A DNA stretch of 64,000 nt from NCBI RefSeq assembly GCF_023343835.1, contig NC_064437.1:54696972-54760971 (forward strand). The letters run 5' to 3'. The notes below the pieces were generated by a model. That model did not search any database. It had not been told where the DNA came from and saw only the letters and a list, made by a program, of their open reading frames with translations. The stretch's first letter is position 1, and each line of letters starts with the position of its first letter. Positions 1-12,680 of this stretch are shown piece after piece. The DNA is from Lagopus muta (lineage: Eukaryota; Chordata; Aves; Galliformes; Phasianidae). The position numbers and the translations under genes are program-made.

Positions 1-484
1 TAATCAACATCATGCTAAACATGAGTCTTCAAGGATATGTTCTAACATTAGCTAACACACCAAGGGAGGAGAACCCAAAATATGCCCTGCAAGAGCAAAT
101 AAATTACTGTACTTAACTAGCTGTAAAAGGACCATGTATAGTTGCTATATTAGTAGTATGAAGCTAATCTAATAAAGCTGTTGATAAGATATAGGTTATT
201 GGAATTATCGTTCATTCTATTAAATGGTTTTAATGTATTTAGAGCTCTTTAAATTTTTTGGCTAAGAAAAATGACTGCCAATTAAAGGGTGCTAAAGACT
301 TAGAAGATCAACAGAAATTCTGACATGTTTACTTTATTAATAAAGGAAAACAGTTCTCTTATAGCTCTCCAGTACAGCATCACAATTTCTGCAGGTTACA
401 CAACAGAATAAAGCCAAAAAACTCATCACAGTCCTTTCTGTCTTCCTCCCCACATGAATAAAACACACAACAGCTATTTCTTAC
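1..484 (-). other. Start of CFAP43 intron 6
   Basis: AT-rich intron sequence downstream of the exon 6 donor. No exon or repeat is recognised before the window edge. Confidence 0.7.
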
Positions 485-635
485 CAGATAGAGGTTTTCG
501 TTGAATAATTGAAGCACTGCATTTCATAGTATCAACTGCCAAAATATAACCTTCTTGACAGCCCAGGTAAATGTCAGAGGTTGCAGTCCAGCAATGGGCA
601 GTAGGATGCAATGAAGGCTTAATATCAGATCTAGG
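485..635 (-). CDS. CFAP43: CFAP43 coding exon 6, last in window
   Basis: A 151-nt exon with acceptor GTGCTGAAG|C and donor CTATCTG|GTAAGA. Encodes [16 protein letters not shown] and [16 protein letters not shown], a WD blade. It ends in phase 1, so at least one further exon lies beyond the left edge. Confidence 0.92.
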
Positions 636-3600
636 CTTCAGCACAAAAATAAACAAGTTCAATTAACAACTGGCAAATATCTGTATAGTTAGGAACATTT
701 CAAGGCCAAGAAATTATCTCAGAGCCTGACTTTTTTTTTTATTCAGTCATCCTTCTACTGAGAAGGGAAACATGAGAAACATGAACATCTTCCAGAAAAA
801 CCAATGTCTGGTGGCAGAAGTCTAGAACACACCTTCCTCCCTAGAAGCTTGTGTAAATGACAAATCATATTTTCATCATATTAAAAGTGTAAAATTTGTT
901 TTGATTTATTATCCAGCACTTTTGCCTTCTGGCTTAGAAATCCCCTCTGGTAGATCCTCCACTCTAACAAAGATACTGTCCCACTACAACTAAGTAATCT
1001 CCCAGTTTCTTAATAATGAAGTTATGAAAAAAAATAATAATAATAAAAAAAATTAAAAAAAAATCAACAGTCAGCTCCTAGATTGTTTTTCCCTCCCATC
1101 AGAGTAGCACTAGGAGTCCAAATTTAAATGATTACCTAATATGACCTCATCCTGACAAATGTATTTCAAACTACTTTACAAAAGAGCCTGATTTTGCAGA
1201 CGCATCCTGTTGGCTTTTTTCTTCTTCATTTTATGACATTGCATTCTTGGTAGAATTAGAATACACTTTGTTTAAATAGCTTATCTTATAACCAAATTAG
1301 TCTGAAAAACAGCTCAGTTAATCTTTGCATCATGCATAAATTAGATCTAGAAATATCCTTGCCACAGACTACCATACACCTGAAATTTCATTTCTCCAAA
1401 ACAAAACTCAAATCTGTCATCCATAAAATGGGAACAACAGTATCTCTCCACCAAATATTATTAAAGGCTGCGAGCTGTTCAGGTACAATAGCAATAGGAG
1501 CTAGGAGCTACATAAATACCATGATAGAAATAACCAGATTGAAGCAGAGTCACTAAAAAAAAAAAAAAAAAAAACACCACCTTGTAAGAACATTAAGATT
1601 CAAAGAGCAGAAGTGGAGAAGAGGAACAATACTGAATCTGATGGATAAAATAAAAGAAGAGTCCATAATTCTATAAGTTCTCCTGCTGTCTCACTGAAGG
1701 TTCTATCAAAAGAGAAAATATGGATGCACTTGTGATGAAAGCATAGGACAGAGATTCATAGGTATCTAGAATTCATTAGTAAAATATGCCAACAATTTCC
1801 TATATAATTCTGGATAGGCAACTCACTCTTTATTTATGCCTACAAAGCATTCTGAATAATAAAACAGGACAAACTAATAAATCTACAGCAAGATGGAACT
1901 ATACATCACCCAGAGAAACATTTAATATAGGCATTTTCCCTCATTTTACATAGCTTGAACAGCACAAATCTTTGGCAAGATGTAACTGAACTACCGTGAA
2001 TCAGAAGCTTCCTCTGCAAAGACAACTTCTGTCGTGTCCCCTTATGCCTGCTGTCACAACTGCCTTTACATAAGGTAGGTAAAATATGTTAATCCTAGGG
2101 TGAGATTATGTAAATTCAAAACAAGATCAATTCTTCAACTGTGCAATGGTACAGTGGTGCATAATAATAATGCAGACTTTTGTTGAACTTCTGTAAAATT
2201 AACTTATTTTAAAATTAACAGCTCTTCAAAGAAAAAAATCCATTGTCACAAAAGAAATTATAATAAAACAAAGGAATAACATCATTACTGGGGATACAAT
2301 AGATTCAAGTGAGCTGTGATTTGCAAGTAGTCAAGTGATTGCAAAGTAAATTCATAAAACTCAGATCATGACAGTAAGAAACATCAAAACACAACTAAAA
2401 CAGGATAATGGAAGAAAAAAGGATTGAAATATTTTGAATATTTCAATTCCTTTCACTCTGCTGCCCCACTGTGGTTACACTGTGGTACACAGTTAGTCTC
2501 AATGGCTCCGGAGCATGGACCCCTAACAGAGATGCAAACAAGCGCACATGCAGCAGACTTGCTTTTCTTACACGACTGCCACGCACTCCTTAGGAGTGTG
2601 CTACTGCCTCCGAGCAACCGTGGACTATGAGTTGAGAGTAATCCCTCTACTTATTAGTGTAAATAAATGGTTTTCCACTTTCGATGCTTATATAAACATG
2701 AAAAACATTGACCTGAGCTGGCTTGGATTTAGTCATAAAGACAAATTCTTCTGTTGAATGTGGTGGAAAATGGGAGAGGCTCATCAAGCTCTGATGCTAT
2801 CCCCACTGCACTAAACTGAAAGCAGCTCACTAACCACAGCCAGGGAGAGCACACTCTTATCAGATAAAAAAGATTAAACAACGATAGTGAGGACAGCAAC
2901 TCCAAGGTATGAACAAATGTTGAGATGCACATTTTAGGCCAGAATTGGATAAGTGTTCATGGACACTGGTAACAGTATACAAATCATCAGTTATAGCACC
3001 CATTCCTGTAACTGCAGCAGGGGCCTGCCAACTTATAGAGTGAGAAACTGCAGAAAGTAGAGGTGCCATAATTACCATTAAGTCCATTACAGAAACTGTA
3101 GTCTGAAGATATCTGGATATCTGAAGAACTCAGCAAATTCAGTAGTTTCAGTCCCACTGAATGTTACTGTATTAGTTACTTCTCAACATAAGGACCTTGA
3201 AAAATCATATTTTGAGACAATACTTCTGTATCAACTGTATTCAGACCAAATCAAGCAGGAATTGCTTCGCCAAAAGCACAATCCCACCCAGTGGGGTTGG
3301 GTTACAAGATCTAATAGCAGCTCAGTACTCCTGCTAGGTTTAGTACCCAGGAAAAAATACACCACAACAAAAAGAACAAGTTCATATTCCTGAAAAATCA
3401 TTCCAAAATATCTTATGTTCACAACTTTGTTAATATTTCATAACCAAAAAATACCCATCTGCCTAGGGTGTTTGGACAGTAAATAAATACCAAAATATAT
3501 ACCTCCTAATTTGAAAGAAAAGGAAATCTTGGTCAAGAACTAGCAGAATTAAATCAACCTACTCTTACTTCACAAATATTTCTATACTTAAGGAGAAGAT

Positions 3601-6600
3601 GATTATATTGAAGCCCATAAAAAGAAATCTAGATTTTCCTGGAGGCAGTTGGGAATGCAAAGACCCCATAAAGGTACCTAATATGGCTGAAAGCACATTT
3701 TCTTCCATGTGAGAAAGCTAACAATGTAGATCTGCAAGTTCAAGCACAAGAACTTGCAAGAAATAGATCATAAATATGGCACAAGTCTGCTACATTTGAA
3801 ATGCTAGGCAGAAAATTCTCACAGAAAGCTGGAATTATGACTATACAGAGAATGTTCAATTCCAGGGAAATAAAAGTTCAGTGACTGTGATACATTCACA
3901 AGCAGAGCTGGAAATAACAGGGATGCAAACGGTGATGGAAACCACAAGAAGGTCTTAATTCTTCCCAGGATTCTGCTGAAATCTTAGAACTCTGTCTGCA
4001 GCATTCACAGAGGAGTATTTGATCTTGAAGAATGGAATAGTATGCTACAAGGACAAATTCTTTTAATACTCACAGGTCTAATATATTGTTTCTTTCTCCC
4101 TCTCATAGCTCACACTGCAGGCTAAAGAACCATGCATTTTTTGCAGTTGAGGTGCTGTACATATTATCAGAAGCAGTAAGGTAGAATAAAAAGGCAACGA
4201 TGCTTATGAACATATTCCATCTTTATTTTCCATGTTCTAAGTGTTTTGAAATATAAGTAGCTCAGGTGTAATCAAAGTCAATAAAGGACATGTAGTCTGC
4301 CTGGAAGCCAAGGACACCTGTAGTCACAGTTAAAAAGCCCTGCAATTGCCATGTAAAAGAGGATGAGGTAAGGAAAAATAATTTCCCATTTGCAATTTTT
4401 TTCTGCATTCTGCTTTGTAATAAAGGCTTACTGCATAAACGTGTGGTATATTGATCTGATAATATAGAACTCACGTTTACCCAGCAAAAAGACAATGTAA
4501 TGCTGCATCATCTAGTGTACAGTAGTTCCAGTATCATATATATAACACAAGCCATAAAACAGATGTTCTTAATCCTAAAAGGGAATCCCAGATTTGCAAA
4601 TTAAGTGTTTTCACAGTGTCAGTTGTTTTTAGTTAACAGTCAAGTGAAAGTAAATTTCAAACAAAATGACAACTACTGAAGCATTTCATACCTCCAAGGA
4701 GGCTAGCAAGTAAGTGATCAAACAAACACAGCAAATGGTCAAGATCCAGCACCACCAGTGGACTGGGAACATGTTTCAAAGGCAGAGGCTGCTGTTTGGA
4801 ATAAAGCTTTCAGTATTTTCACAGCTTGAGACACTTTCAGAGTCAAGAAGAGAACAAACCCCAAAGGGGAGTAAAGATACCTGACGGTTTTTATCAGTTT
4901 AACATGGGAATAAGTTTTCAAGGTCTCAACAGCTCTCATTAGCCCAGGAATGGTTAAATGCTGACATGCTGTTAATGTTCCTGGGATAGAGAGTAGTACC
5001 TCCACTACACAGACATATTGCTACACCAGGACATGTCAGAAATGTCTGCATTTTACTGTACTGTGCAATAGTAGCATGCCTTGTGAATCTGTCAAAACAT
5101 ATTTCAAATACATTTCTGAAACAACAAATCTATATCCTGGATTGTACCTGTTTAAACAGACATTACAATTAATTTCTTAACATCTAAATGGATAAAAAAC
5201 ATAATGACTTGAAGTAATAAATGGATAAAATGAGTAGCTACCACAAATGTTTCTGCTTCATCTCCTACCAGTCCAGCAATGGCTGAAACTGGCATAACAG
5301 GGCCATGGTAGGGATCTTCAACACAAGGATATGGGAAAAACAAATCCTTATGATGATTCAGAGAACCTTGCACATCAGGGAGTTTCACAGGGCTGTAAAA
5401 AACAAAAAACAAACAAAAAAACCCAATATAAACTATCTGAGGAGAAATATTACAAATAGTATATGTTGATACAAAACTGGGAAGCACATTTTTTGAGAAG
5501 AGACACCAAGGTTTACTTCAGCAACAGTAATGGAAAACCACTGTACAGAATAACTCTACGTGAAACATTGTTTCACTAACAGCTAATGGCAATTCTGCTT
5601 CAAGAGAGGCCCCTATCTGGCAGAACTGGATTGCCACACTAATTCATTGTCTTTTCCTACTGCCTTAGACAAATAACTATCCATTCTTGTTGCTGTTTTC
5701 AGTTGGATTAACAATGTTACACACCTACCTTGCATAAGCTATGACGATTCAAGCTTAATGTTTATTTGGAAAAAATTTAGATACAATGAAAAAAGTAATA
5801 GCAGTATTTCCCTGTTACATTCTGATAATCAGCACATGAGCAGGAAGTAAGGATTCTGTAGCTTACAAATTATGTTCATTTATGATTTGGTAAAAGTATT
5901 ATGTGAAATAACTAATTCACAGTGGAGGCCTAACCTCTACTCAATGGAATAAGTAGTAGAAAAATGAGCATATAGGTTTATATTCATGTGTACTCTAAGT
6001 GACAGAAGGCATTAAAAATTGTTTTGATATCTCAAATCAAAGCCTTGTCTATACTTTTAGTATTTATATACTTATTGTATAACCACATCAGTGGTAACAT
6101 ACTGGTTAGTCATAGTCAGTGAGATCAAATATGCTGCTGTGAATTGTGGAATAGCTGCCACTGCAACAGTATTTGTGTTATCCTCTGAGGCTTCCATCTT
6201 GAATACGTATTAGTCCATCTGTTCTCATATCAGCCTCAAAGAAAATTTTAGAGCACGTTTATATTTGCTGTTCTCAGTGATCTGCATTGACAGAGCCACC
6301 CTTTCTGTAAGTTGGCCACATAAGCTGGAAATCACACAAAAACAGATGCTGCTTTTGGTAAAATCTGTGATTGCTGCTACAAACTGCTTAATTGTGCTTA
6401 CTAGAAAGCAACTTGACCCACATTTGGCAGTTCCATAGCCACAAAAGCAATACACATTCCCACTCACTATTCAACATTACCACTTACAGGAATGGGAGAG
6501 CAATCTAGGCACTATATCGATGCAATAGGGCAGCTCTTAATAGAGACAGCTACCAAAAATGCTGACTAATATAATTTTCAGTTGTGTGCATAGCTGGGTC

Positions 6601-9600
6601 ATATGAGTACTACAAAATCATATACTCAATTCATCTGATTGATTAGACAGATTCACACTGGTTGTGCTTTAACAATTAGTGATTGTAATTGCTAGGCAGA
6701 CTAAACTGGATTAAGTTCTTTGCAAACAGATACAGGTTGCTAGTCTTAGTCATTATAATACACCCCCGAATCTTTCTTTGAACTTAAAAGGTGTTTCACT
6801 TACTTTTGTATAAGACAATGCTCGTCATGATTTCTTTCAATATGCCAGATGGTAACAGAGCTCTCAGTAACAAAACAGAGCTGCTGCCAGTTCATAGGAT
6901 TAAAACTCATGGAGGTTGCTGCTACTCCTGGCTGAGACTCACTGCACAGGAGGATATTCTCTTGCCAGTTCCTTCATTAAGGAGAGTAACAGAAAAAATT
7001 CACTCAAGTTAAATCACTCAAGATAAATATATGATGTGATTGACTGACATTCAAGATCAAGGTATACAAACAGATACGTCACTGACAAAAAAAAACAAAC
7101 ATGCTGTCAAATAAGCCAAGTTCTCCTGAGAATTAAAAGGATGTGGTTAATTAGCCACATATAAAGATCAGTACTGCTACAAAGAGATTGAATAGTAAAC
7201 TAATTATGAAAACAGGCATTTTAGAAACATTACCAAGCCTTTCCTTTTGTGAAAAGAGCAGGAGACATGCGTTTTCCTCCTACTTGTGTCACTGACTGAA
7301 CAGACAATAAACACTTCAGCACCAAAGACCTCAGTCTTGCTTTTCTAATCCGTAATTATTATAATGCTGCAGTTGGAAGGTATTACAATTCTTGCAATTA
7401 GAAAACTCAGTCAGCCCTTGATTATATAACTGAATTATTTAGGTTGCATCCCATTTGTACTGTGAGTGCCACACAGCAGCATTAACTAACCAGAGAAGAA
7501 AACAGTGCAGAATTGTGGGATGTTACATGTTAGCTGGTGCTACCCTGGGAATATTCTTTCCATTGCCTTTTCTTTTGTCTACTGTAGCCTACTTTATAGT
7601 CTCATGTTCTAATTTGCATATTCCTCCATTATCCAGATTAGTTCTCAACTTCATTTGCATTTTTAGGTGCTGTCCAAGAATTGATTAGAATAATTTGAAG
7701 AAAATCATTAAAATTGTTTCTTATTATCTCAGGCAACATATCTGACTGTTAATCGAAGTGACATTCATAGCTTTTGTATTTGTCATTACTGCTGAGATGA
7801 AGAAAACCATAATGCATAATGCTGTAAATGGATTTAGTATAATCCTCTTGTTTTGGTTTGTAAGAAATTTCCTCTTAGATACTGATTAGCATGCAAAGAC
7901 AATGATTAAAATTAGTAGTTTCCACACATAAGCACTAACTCATTATCTCTACAAAAAGAGAGAAGTTGAAACTCTGACTGTAACAGAAACAGAAGGGCAT
8001 ACTGACATCTTCAGAGAGCTTTCATCTCATATCTAGCAGATAGTGCCAATGTTCTTAGAGCAGATAATTTATTAAGATCCAAAAAAAGCATAGCACATGA
8101 AAAAGAATCTGGCATGGAGCCTCTTCTTCAACCAGGAAAGAAAAAAGATCTAGAGATAAAATCACACACAAAAGGCTGCAGCTGCTTTTGTTATCCATAA
8201 GCTTTCCCTGTTTTGAGACTGTTAACTGTCAAAGCATATCTTATACTTCTTATTCTGAACTATATGCTTAAAATACATGAGTTGCATAATCATGATATTG
8301 CAATCACACTGATGATGCTAAACAGTGACTTCTTTCATCTGCACAAATACCTGTGACGAATGCACAACACAACCTATCTGCAAAAGTGTCCTGATCACAT
8401 AGCAAATTCATACAACTCTGTTCAAGTTACTATAAGCTCTAAGTTTAAGACTGCAAAGCCATTCTATTTTGCCACTAAATTCTTTCTGACTGGCACTGAG
8501 GATGGTTCTCTTATGACAATTAGGTGCTGAGAGTAAAATTTGCACTCACTCAAAAATGTTGACGTTGGTCTTGGGAAATGCCCTATTTTAAACCATTTAA
8601 AAGCTTCAAAATGTTTCCATTTTGGGGGCAATCTCAAGTAGTCTTTCAAGATAGTGAATTTTTGTTTAAGTGCATACAGTGAACGCACTGATCCATATAC
8701 ACTATTTCTGTGGGTGACCAGCATGCAGGCTCTTCAGGGCAGTCTCTCTTGGTTTCTACTGTGAAATAAACAGACAACTTTCCAGATGTACACTGTATGA
8801 ACAGAGCTCACAGCAAACATTATTGGTTGTAAGGGATGAGAAGGTATCAGTAGTAGCACCTACAGCTGTTAATTAACATTCTGAAGTTATAGGAATTTCT
8901 GCTTTTTCTCTAGTTGTTGTACAAGAAATGAAAAGGTCATCATTGCATTGATATTACACAGAGTATTTCTTATTTGTGTTTAATTGACTTCTTCCTACTC
9001 TACTCTCTCCATTTGTTTTGAAGAAATGCCCAAACTAAATGGTAGGTGGAAGCTTGCTGGCCATGGAGGCAACAGTTTACAGAACAATTAAAAAAAAAAA
9101 CCAAACAAATACTTTCTGTTTCTCAACCATACCATATTTCTCTACATGGCAACAATAAGACTAATGATCTAACCCAGTGATGCAAGATTGTGTAATCACT
9201 GAGCACAATAAGACAGAACTAGGTAATTACAAGTAATCAAGAACACTGAATGGGACAAAAAGCAGAAATCAGCTTTAGAATTCTTTTCCAATTTTTAACT
9301 GGCTACTTTCTTTCCACAGTTAGCAAGGAAGAACAGATAATTAGCTGGTGCTACAGACTTCATAAGGACTCAAAAATACAACATTTTTAAGAAGCCAGAG
9401 GACAGTTATGGCAAAGTAACAGTCATTCTGGCCATGAACTACTAGCACTAGAAAAAACAGCAAACGTGGCAGAAGTTTGCAAACAGTGATCATCAGGAAA
9501 AAAAAAAAAAAAAAGATGAAAGTTTATCTTTCAAATTTGTTACTTTAATTTATGCTAAGAGAACACACATACAAAAGCATTATTAAATGCAAGTGATATT

Positions 9601-12600
9601 AGATGGTTATTTTATTCTTACCATACTGAAAGAACAAAGTCTGGAAATGAAGAGTAACTGGCTAGATATGGACCCAAGAAACTAAATGCAAGTAAGGTGT
9701 AGTCCAATTGAATGTGACCTAAAACAAAAAAAAAGACATAATTTCTAATTACTGCAGACTTCACTGTATAGTGTAAGAGTTGAAGTTCTCCTGTCAGTTT
9801 TTTTTATATCCACTTCACCTCTCCAAAGATATTCTTTATCACTGTGATTCCTTTGCTTTCACAAGATTGTTTTGATTAGACCATATAAGTACTCAGAAAA
9901 CGTCACTGTTGTGGATTTTTTTTCCCATTTGTTTCACTAATATATTGAATTGCAAAGCGCTTTTTTTCCCCAATTAACAGGCAATCCTTTGCAATTAATT
10001 TCATTCATCTACATGAGGCAAGGAAGCATTATGATCCTCACTTAAGTGGCAGGGAAACTGAACCATGGAGACGGTAAGCAAATTAACTAAGGAGGGCAAT
10101 GACACGGAACAGGAAGAAACATACATTAGATCACAGGCTCCTGACTTGAACCACAAGAACCATAATTCACAACTCAGATGCCTCCATGTCAGACCACCTC
10201 AGCAGTCTGCCTGGAAGCCTAGCACAATATGATTTCTCTTTGTTATTCAGACAACTCCTTCCTGTAATTAATTCAAATTCATTCAATTTGCTTTCTCCTC
10301 ATAACACCTCAATTTTGTATTGTCATATGCCTGCCTAGCTTGAGTCTCACAAAAAAAACAGCACAGCAGAAAATGCCTTACATTACTTCCTGCACTTCTT
10401 ATCGTTAGAAAGTTTCCTGTCACAGTTTCTCAAGCCTTACAGAAACAAAATACCCTCAGAAACAGGCTGCTTAAAGTTTCGTTTTAATGAAATGGTGACA
10501 AGGACAGTTACTACACCACTACCTTTTAACTCTGTCAGTTTATTCAGCTCTGGAAAACTGTAGATATATATGACAGGATTCAGCTTCCGATCTGAAAAGG
10601 CCAGCACTCCATGGTTGGGGTTCACTGCAAAGGCTCCCACCTGGCCAGTCCGACACTGCAGTGCTGTTGTCTTCTTTGTTTTAATGTCCAAGAAGAGGAT
10701 GTAATTGCCACAGGAGTAGCAGACAGTTTGATTGTTGATAAAGCCAAAGTTCTTGTTTGAGAATCCCTGAACCCAGCTTAAGAAAAAGTAAGTGTTAGAA
10801 CAGTTACATACATACATTTCTCAAAAAAAAAAAAAAAAACCCTGAAAAGGGAATGTAAAACAGGCTTGTACTATACAGGGACTAAAGCAAATCACTGAAG
10901 AGCAGTCACCTTACAAAACTGCACTGTCAGCAAATTCTTAACTATCTGCAGAAGTTTCTACCTTTGAGAAAGTACATGGATAATCAACATCAGCATCCCC
11001 TTATCACAGGAACTTGCATTTAGCTCTCAGTTAAGACATCTAACTGAGCCACGTATTAGTTTGATAGAAACATAGCAACGTTTACCCAGCATACTACCAT
11101 CCTCTATGTACAACACCACTGTAGTACCATCCCTTCTAATTTCTTCCTACCTTTTATCATCTTCCGGATAATAGCATTAGGCTGAAAGAGGTCTTTGCCT
11201 CTTCTGCTATATACAGGAAGAATAAATGTAGGCAGAGAGGATAGTAACACATTGACTTTTTATCCTTACTAATGAACTGAATACCATGGCAACAAAACAC
11301 AGACATATCAGCTGATGAGCATTTTTCCTGCCCCTTTTACACAAACACTAACTTCACACAAGATTTTTTCATGAAATAGAACAGCATGTTTCAGCTGACA
11401 TTATTTTACTCTGTAAGTATCAGAACACTTAAGCATAACAATCAGAAAGAGCAGTATGGTGGAACAGCAATATAGGAGATGTAATGACAAAGGGACAAGC
11501 AGGATAAAAAGGTGCTCCAGAGAAAAAGGGAAAGCACTCACCTGTCTCTGAAGACCTAAACTCACAGGGAAAACCCCACAAATGAGGGATCTCCTACCAA
11601 AGAGCCTACACCGCTAGCAGTCAGCCCTTAAACAAGGTCTAAGAGAGTTGGAGCCAGGCTCCACCCCTTCTGGTCACACAGCTGAATTGCCTTCACCTCT
11701 GCTTCTCCCAGGGCTGACCAGGTCCTTTCCCCAGGTGCTCAATCAGTGGCTATTCAGGCTGAGACTTGACAGTTACCATATATTAAAGCTGAAGTTCTAC
11801 TAATTATGGTAGTCTCATCCTAGCTATAGAATGTGATCAAACAGCTAAAATACTTTACCAGATAAGGAAGCTTAAGTATCTCTTCCATTATGTGGAAGAA
11901 AAAAAAAAAAAAAAATCACAAAAAAAAACCTGCCTAAGCATCCTAGATTACTACGAAAAATTCATTCAAGTTTACACTGCTGAGAGGACTGAGGACTGAA
12001 AATAAAAGAAACATTAAGAGCTATGGCAGGAAACAATGGTGTGATATAGGAGGTACAGAGCAACCTCTGGAAAGGTCAGAGGTTGATGTGATTTGGGTAA
12101 AACAGGAAAAGGAAGCAGCCACAAACAGGACCAAAGCGTATGGGCTCACAGTACCAGGTGCCAGAACAGGAACACAGGAATAGACAAGTTATGCCTCACT
12201 TATTATCTCATTGGGCTCTAACTTAAACCTAGTCAGAGCTGCTTACTCCTATACTCCTTTCAGAATCTCTTTGCTATAGGAGGTAGGCAAAACCCAAGGT
12301 TAATGCAAATCCACCAAGAGCTGAGTTCCAATTATTCAACGCTTCTTTCCCTCTCTCTTCCTTCTACCCGCCACACTAACACAGACCTAGAACACAGCAG
12401 CACCCCTCCTTTATCTGCACTCCTGTCCGACAACCACACTGGGCTAATTTAGAGCACGAGGGACTGGGGCCAAGAGAGAAGACATGACGCGCCCTGCCGA
12501 GGCCGACGGGTTCGGCTGTGAGACGCAAGAGGCATGGACTGTGCCGGCCGGCCGGCCCCCACCTCACTTCCAGTGTGGTCTCCTCAGGCGAGGAGCAGCG

Positions 12601-12669
12601 GCGGCCCCCCAGGGCCTCGGCGCCGCGCTGCGGGCTACCCTGGCGCCTCTCCTCACTGGCGGCCGCCAT
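485..12669 (-). CDS. CFAP43: CFAP43 (WDR96), 5' part of gene: six coding exons, 3' end outside window
   Basis: Cilia- and flagella-associated protein 43 is a large WD-repeat protein of the motile-cilium axoneme, linked in mammals to tether/tether-head function of inner dynein f and to sperm flagellar defects. Six minus-strand exons (12563-12669, 10523-10776, 9622-9718, 6804-6971, 5242-5392, 485-635) join in one open frame of 309 codons plus one base, and every junction has GT-AG ends with matching phases. The joined product follows the N-terminal WD40 region of vertebrate CFAP43 in order: [55 protein letters not shown]. The start is the first in-frame ATG, with A at -3 and G at +4. The full protein is about 1,600 residues in mammals, so roughly a fifth is here. 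GSTO1 lies head-to-head 1.7 kb away. Exons and frame are seen; the name rests on recalled family sequence; cilium function is from orthologues. Confidence 0.93.
636..5241 (-). other. CFAP43 intron 5
   Basis: 4.6 kb of AT-rich intron. Contains A-rich runs at about 1028-1063 and 1555-1574. Short open frames at 2729-3087 and 4262-5005 resemble no family and lack splice context. No exon recognised. Confidence 0.75.
1555..1574. repeat. Poly(A) homopolymer
   Basis: Uninterrupted run of A in CFAP43 intron 5. No retrotransposon body is recognisable on its 5' side, so it is listed as simple sequence only. Confidence 0.8.
5242..5392 (-). CDS. CFAP43: CFAP43 coding exon 5
   Basis: A 151-nt exon with acceptor TTTTTTACAG|C and donor TTTGTG|GTAGCT. 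It encodes [25 protein letters not shown] and [16 protein letters not shown]; the last is a signature stretch of CFAP43. The alternative donor three bases earlier (TTT|GTGGTA) would drop one Val and keep frame. Confidence 0.92.
5393..6803 (-). other. CFAP43 intron 4
   Basis: AT-rich intron of 1.4 kb. The polypyrimidine tract and CAG acceptor of exon 5 lie at its minus-strand 3' end (about 5393-5415). No repeat or further exon seen. Confidence 0.75.
6804..6971 (-). CDS. CFAP43: CFAP43 coding exon 4
   Basis: A 168-nt exon with acceptor AATGAAG|G and a consensus donor CAAAA|GTAAGT. Reads [29 protein letters not shown] and [10 protein letters not shown], the conserved WD-repeat strand-turn segment of CFAP43. 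The G at its start completes Trp with the TG of exon 3. Confidence 0.92.
6972..9621 (-). other. CFAP43 intron 3
   Basis: 2.65 kb of AT-rich intron. A short homopolymer lies at about 9498-9514. No exon, RNA gene or mobile element recognised. Confidence 0.7.
9622..9718 (-). CDS. CFAP43: CFAP43 coding exon 3
   Basis: A 97-nt exon too short to stand out as an ORF. Between acceptor TTTTAG and donor CAGTATG|GTAAGA it reads [23 protein letters not shown], then FPDFVLSV, which matches the CFAP43 segment expected between exons 2 and 4. The phases (1 in, 2 out) fit both neighbours. Confidence 0.9.
9940..10180 (+). repeat. Possible ancient MIR-like SINE remnant
   Basis: In CFAP43 intron 2 the order ...CAAAGCGCTTT..., TACATGAGGCAAGG, ATTATGATCCTCAC, GGCAGGGAAACTGA, CATGGAGACGGTAAGCAAATT, CTCCTGACTTGAACCA follows the core and 3' half of the amniote MIR consensus, heavily diverged. 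The match is by eye; the boundaries are approximate. Confidence 0.45.
10523..10776 (-). CDS. CFAP43: CFAP43 coding exon 2
   Basis: Acceptor TTCTTAAG|C and donor AAAAG|GTAGTG. Encodes about residues 36-120 with [27 protein letters not shown] and [17 protein letters not shown], the first WD blade region and the best conserved stretch of the N-terminus. Ends in phase 1 with G, completed by exon 3 to Gly. Confidence 0.93.
10777..12562 (-). other. CFAP43 intron 1
   Basis: 1.8-kb intron containing a copy of an unnamed dispersed repeat (about 11560-11775) and A-runs at 10820-10838 and 11899-11928. No other exon recognised. Confidence 0.75.
11555..11775 (-). repeat. Dispersed repeat, copy 1 (unnamed family)
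   Basis: Read on the minus strand this segment aligns with plus-strand 51400-51615. Shared landmarks in order are CTGATTGAGCACCTGG / GTGATTGAGTGCCTGG, GAAGGGGTGGA / GGAAGGGTGGA, AGACCTTGTTTAAGGGCTGAC / AGACCTCATTTAAGGGTTGAC and GGAGATCCCT / GGAGATTCCT. It looks like a retroelement 5' region or an LTR with a TTTAAGG TATA-like element, but the family is not recognised. Boundaries are approximate. Confidence 0.65.
12563..12669 (-). CDS. CFAP43: CFAP43 coding exon 1
   Basis: Starts at ATG 12669 and encodes 35 codons plus AG, ending in LEV before donor GAG|GTGGGG. The N-terminus ([10 protein letters not shown]) is rich in Ala, Arg and Glu and is poorly conserved in this family. The trailing AG joins the C of exon 2 to give Ser, so the junction reads LEVSWVQG. 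The exon lies inside a CpG-rich stretch. Confidence 0.85.
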
Positions 12670-12672
12670 CTT
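12662..12672 (-). promoter_or_regulatory. YY1 motif overlapping the CFAP43 start codon
   Basis: Minus strand AAGATGGCGGC, the full YY1 consensus, with its ATG being the CFAP43 start codon. YY1 sites of this orientation near TSSs/start codons are common in CpG promoters. Confidence 0.6.
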
Positions 12673-12680
12673 GTTACATT

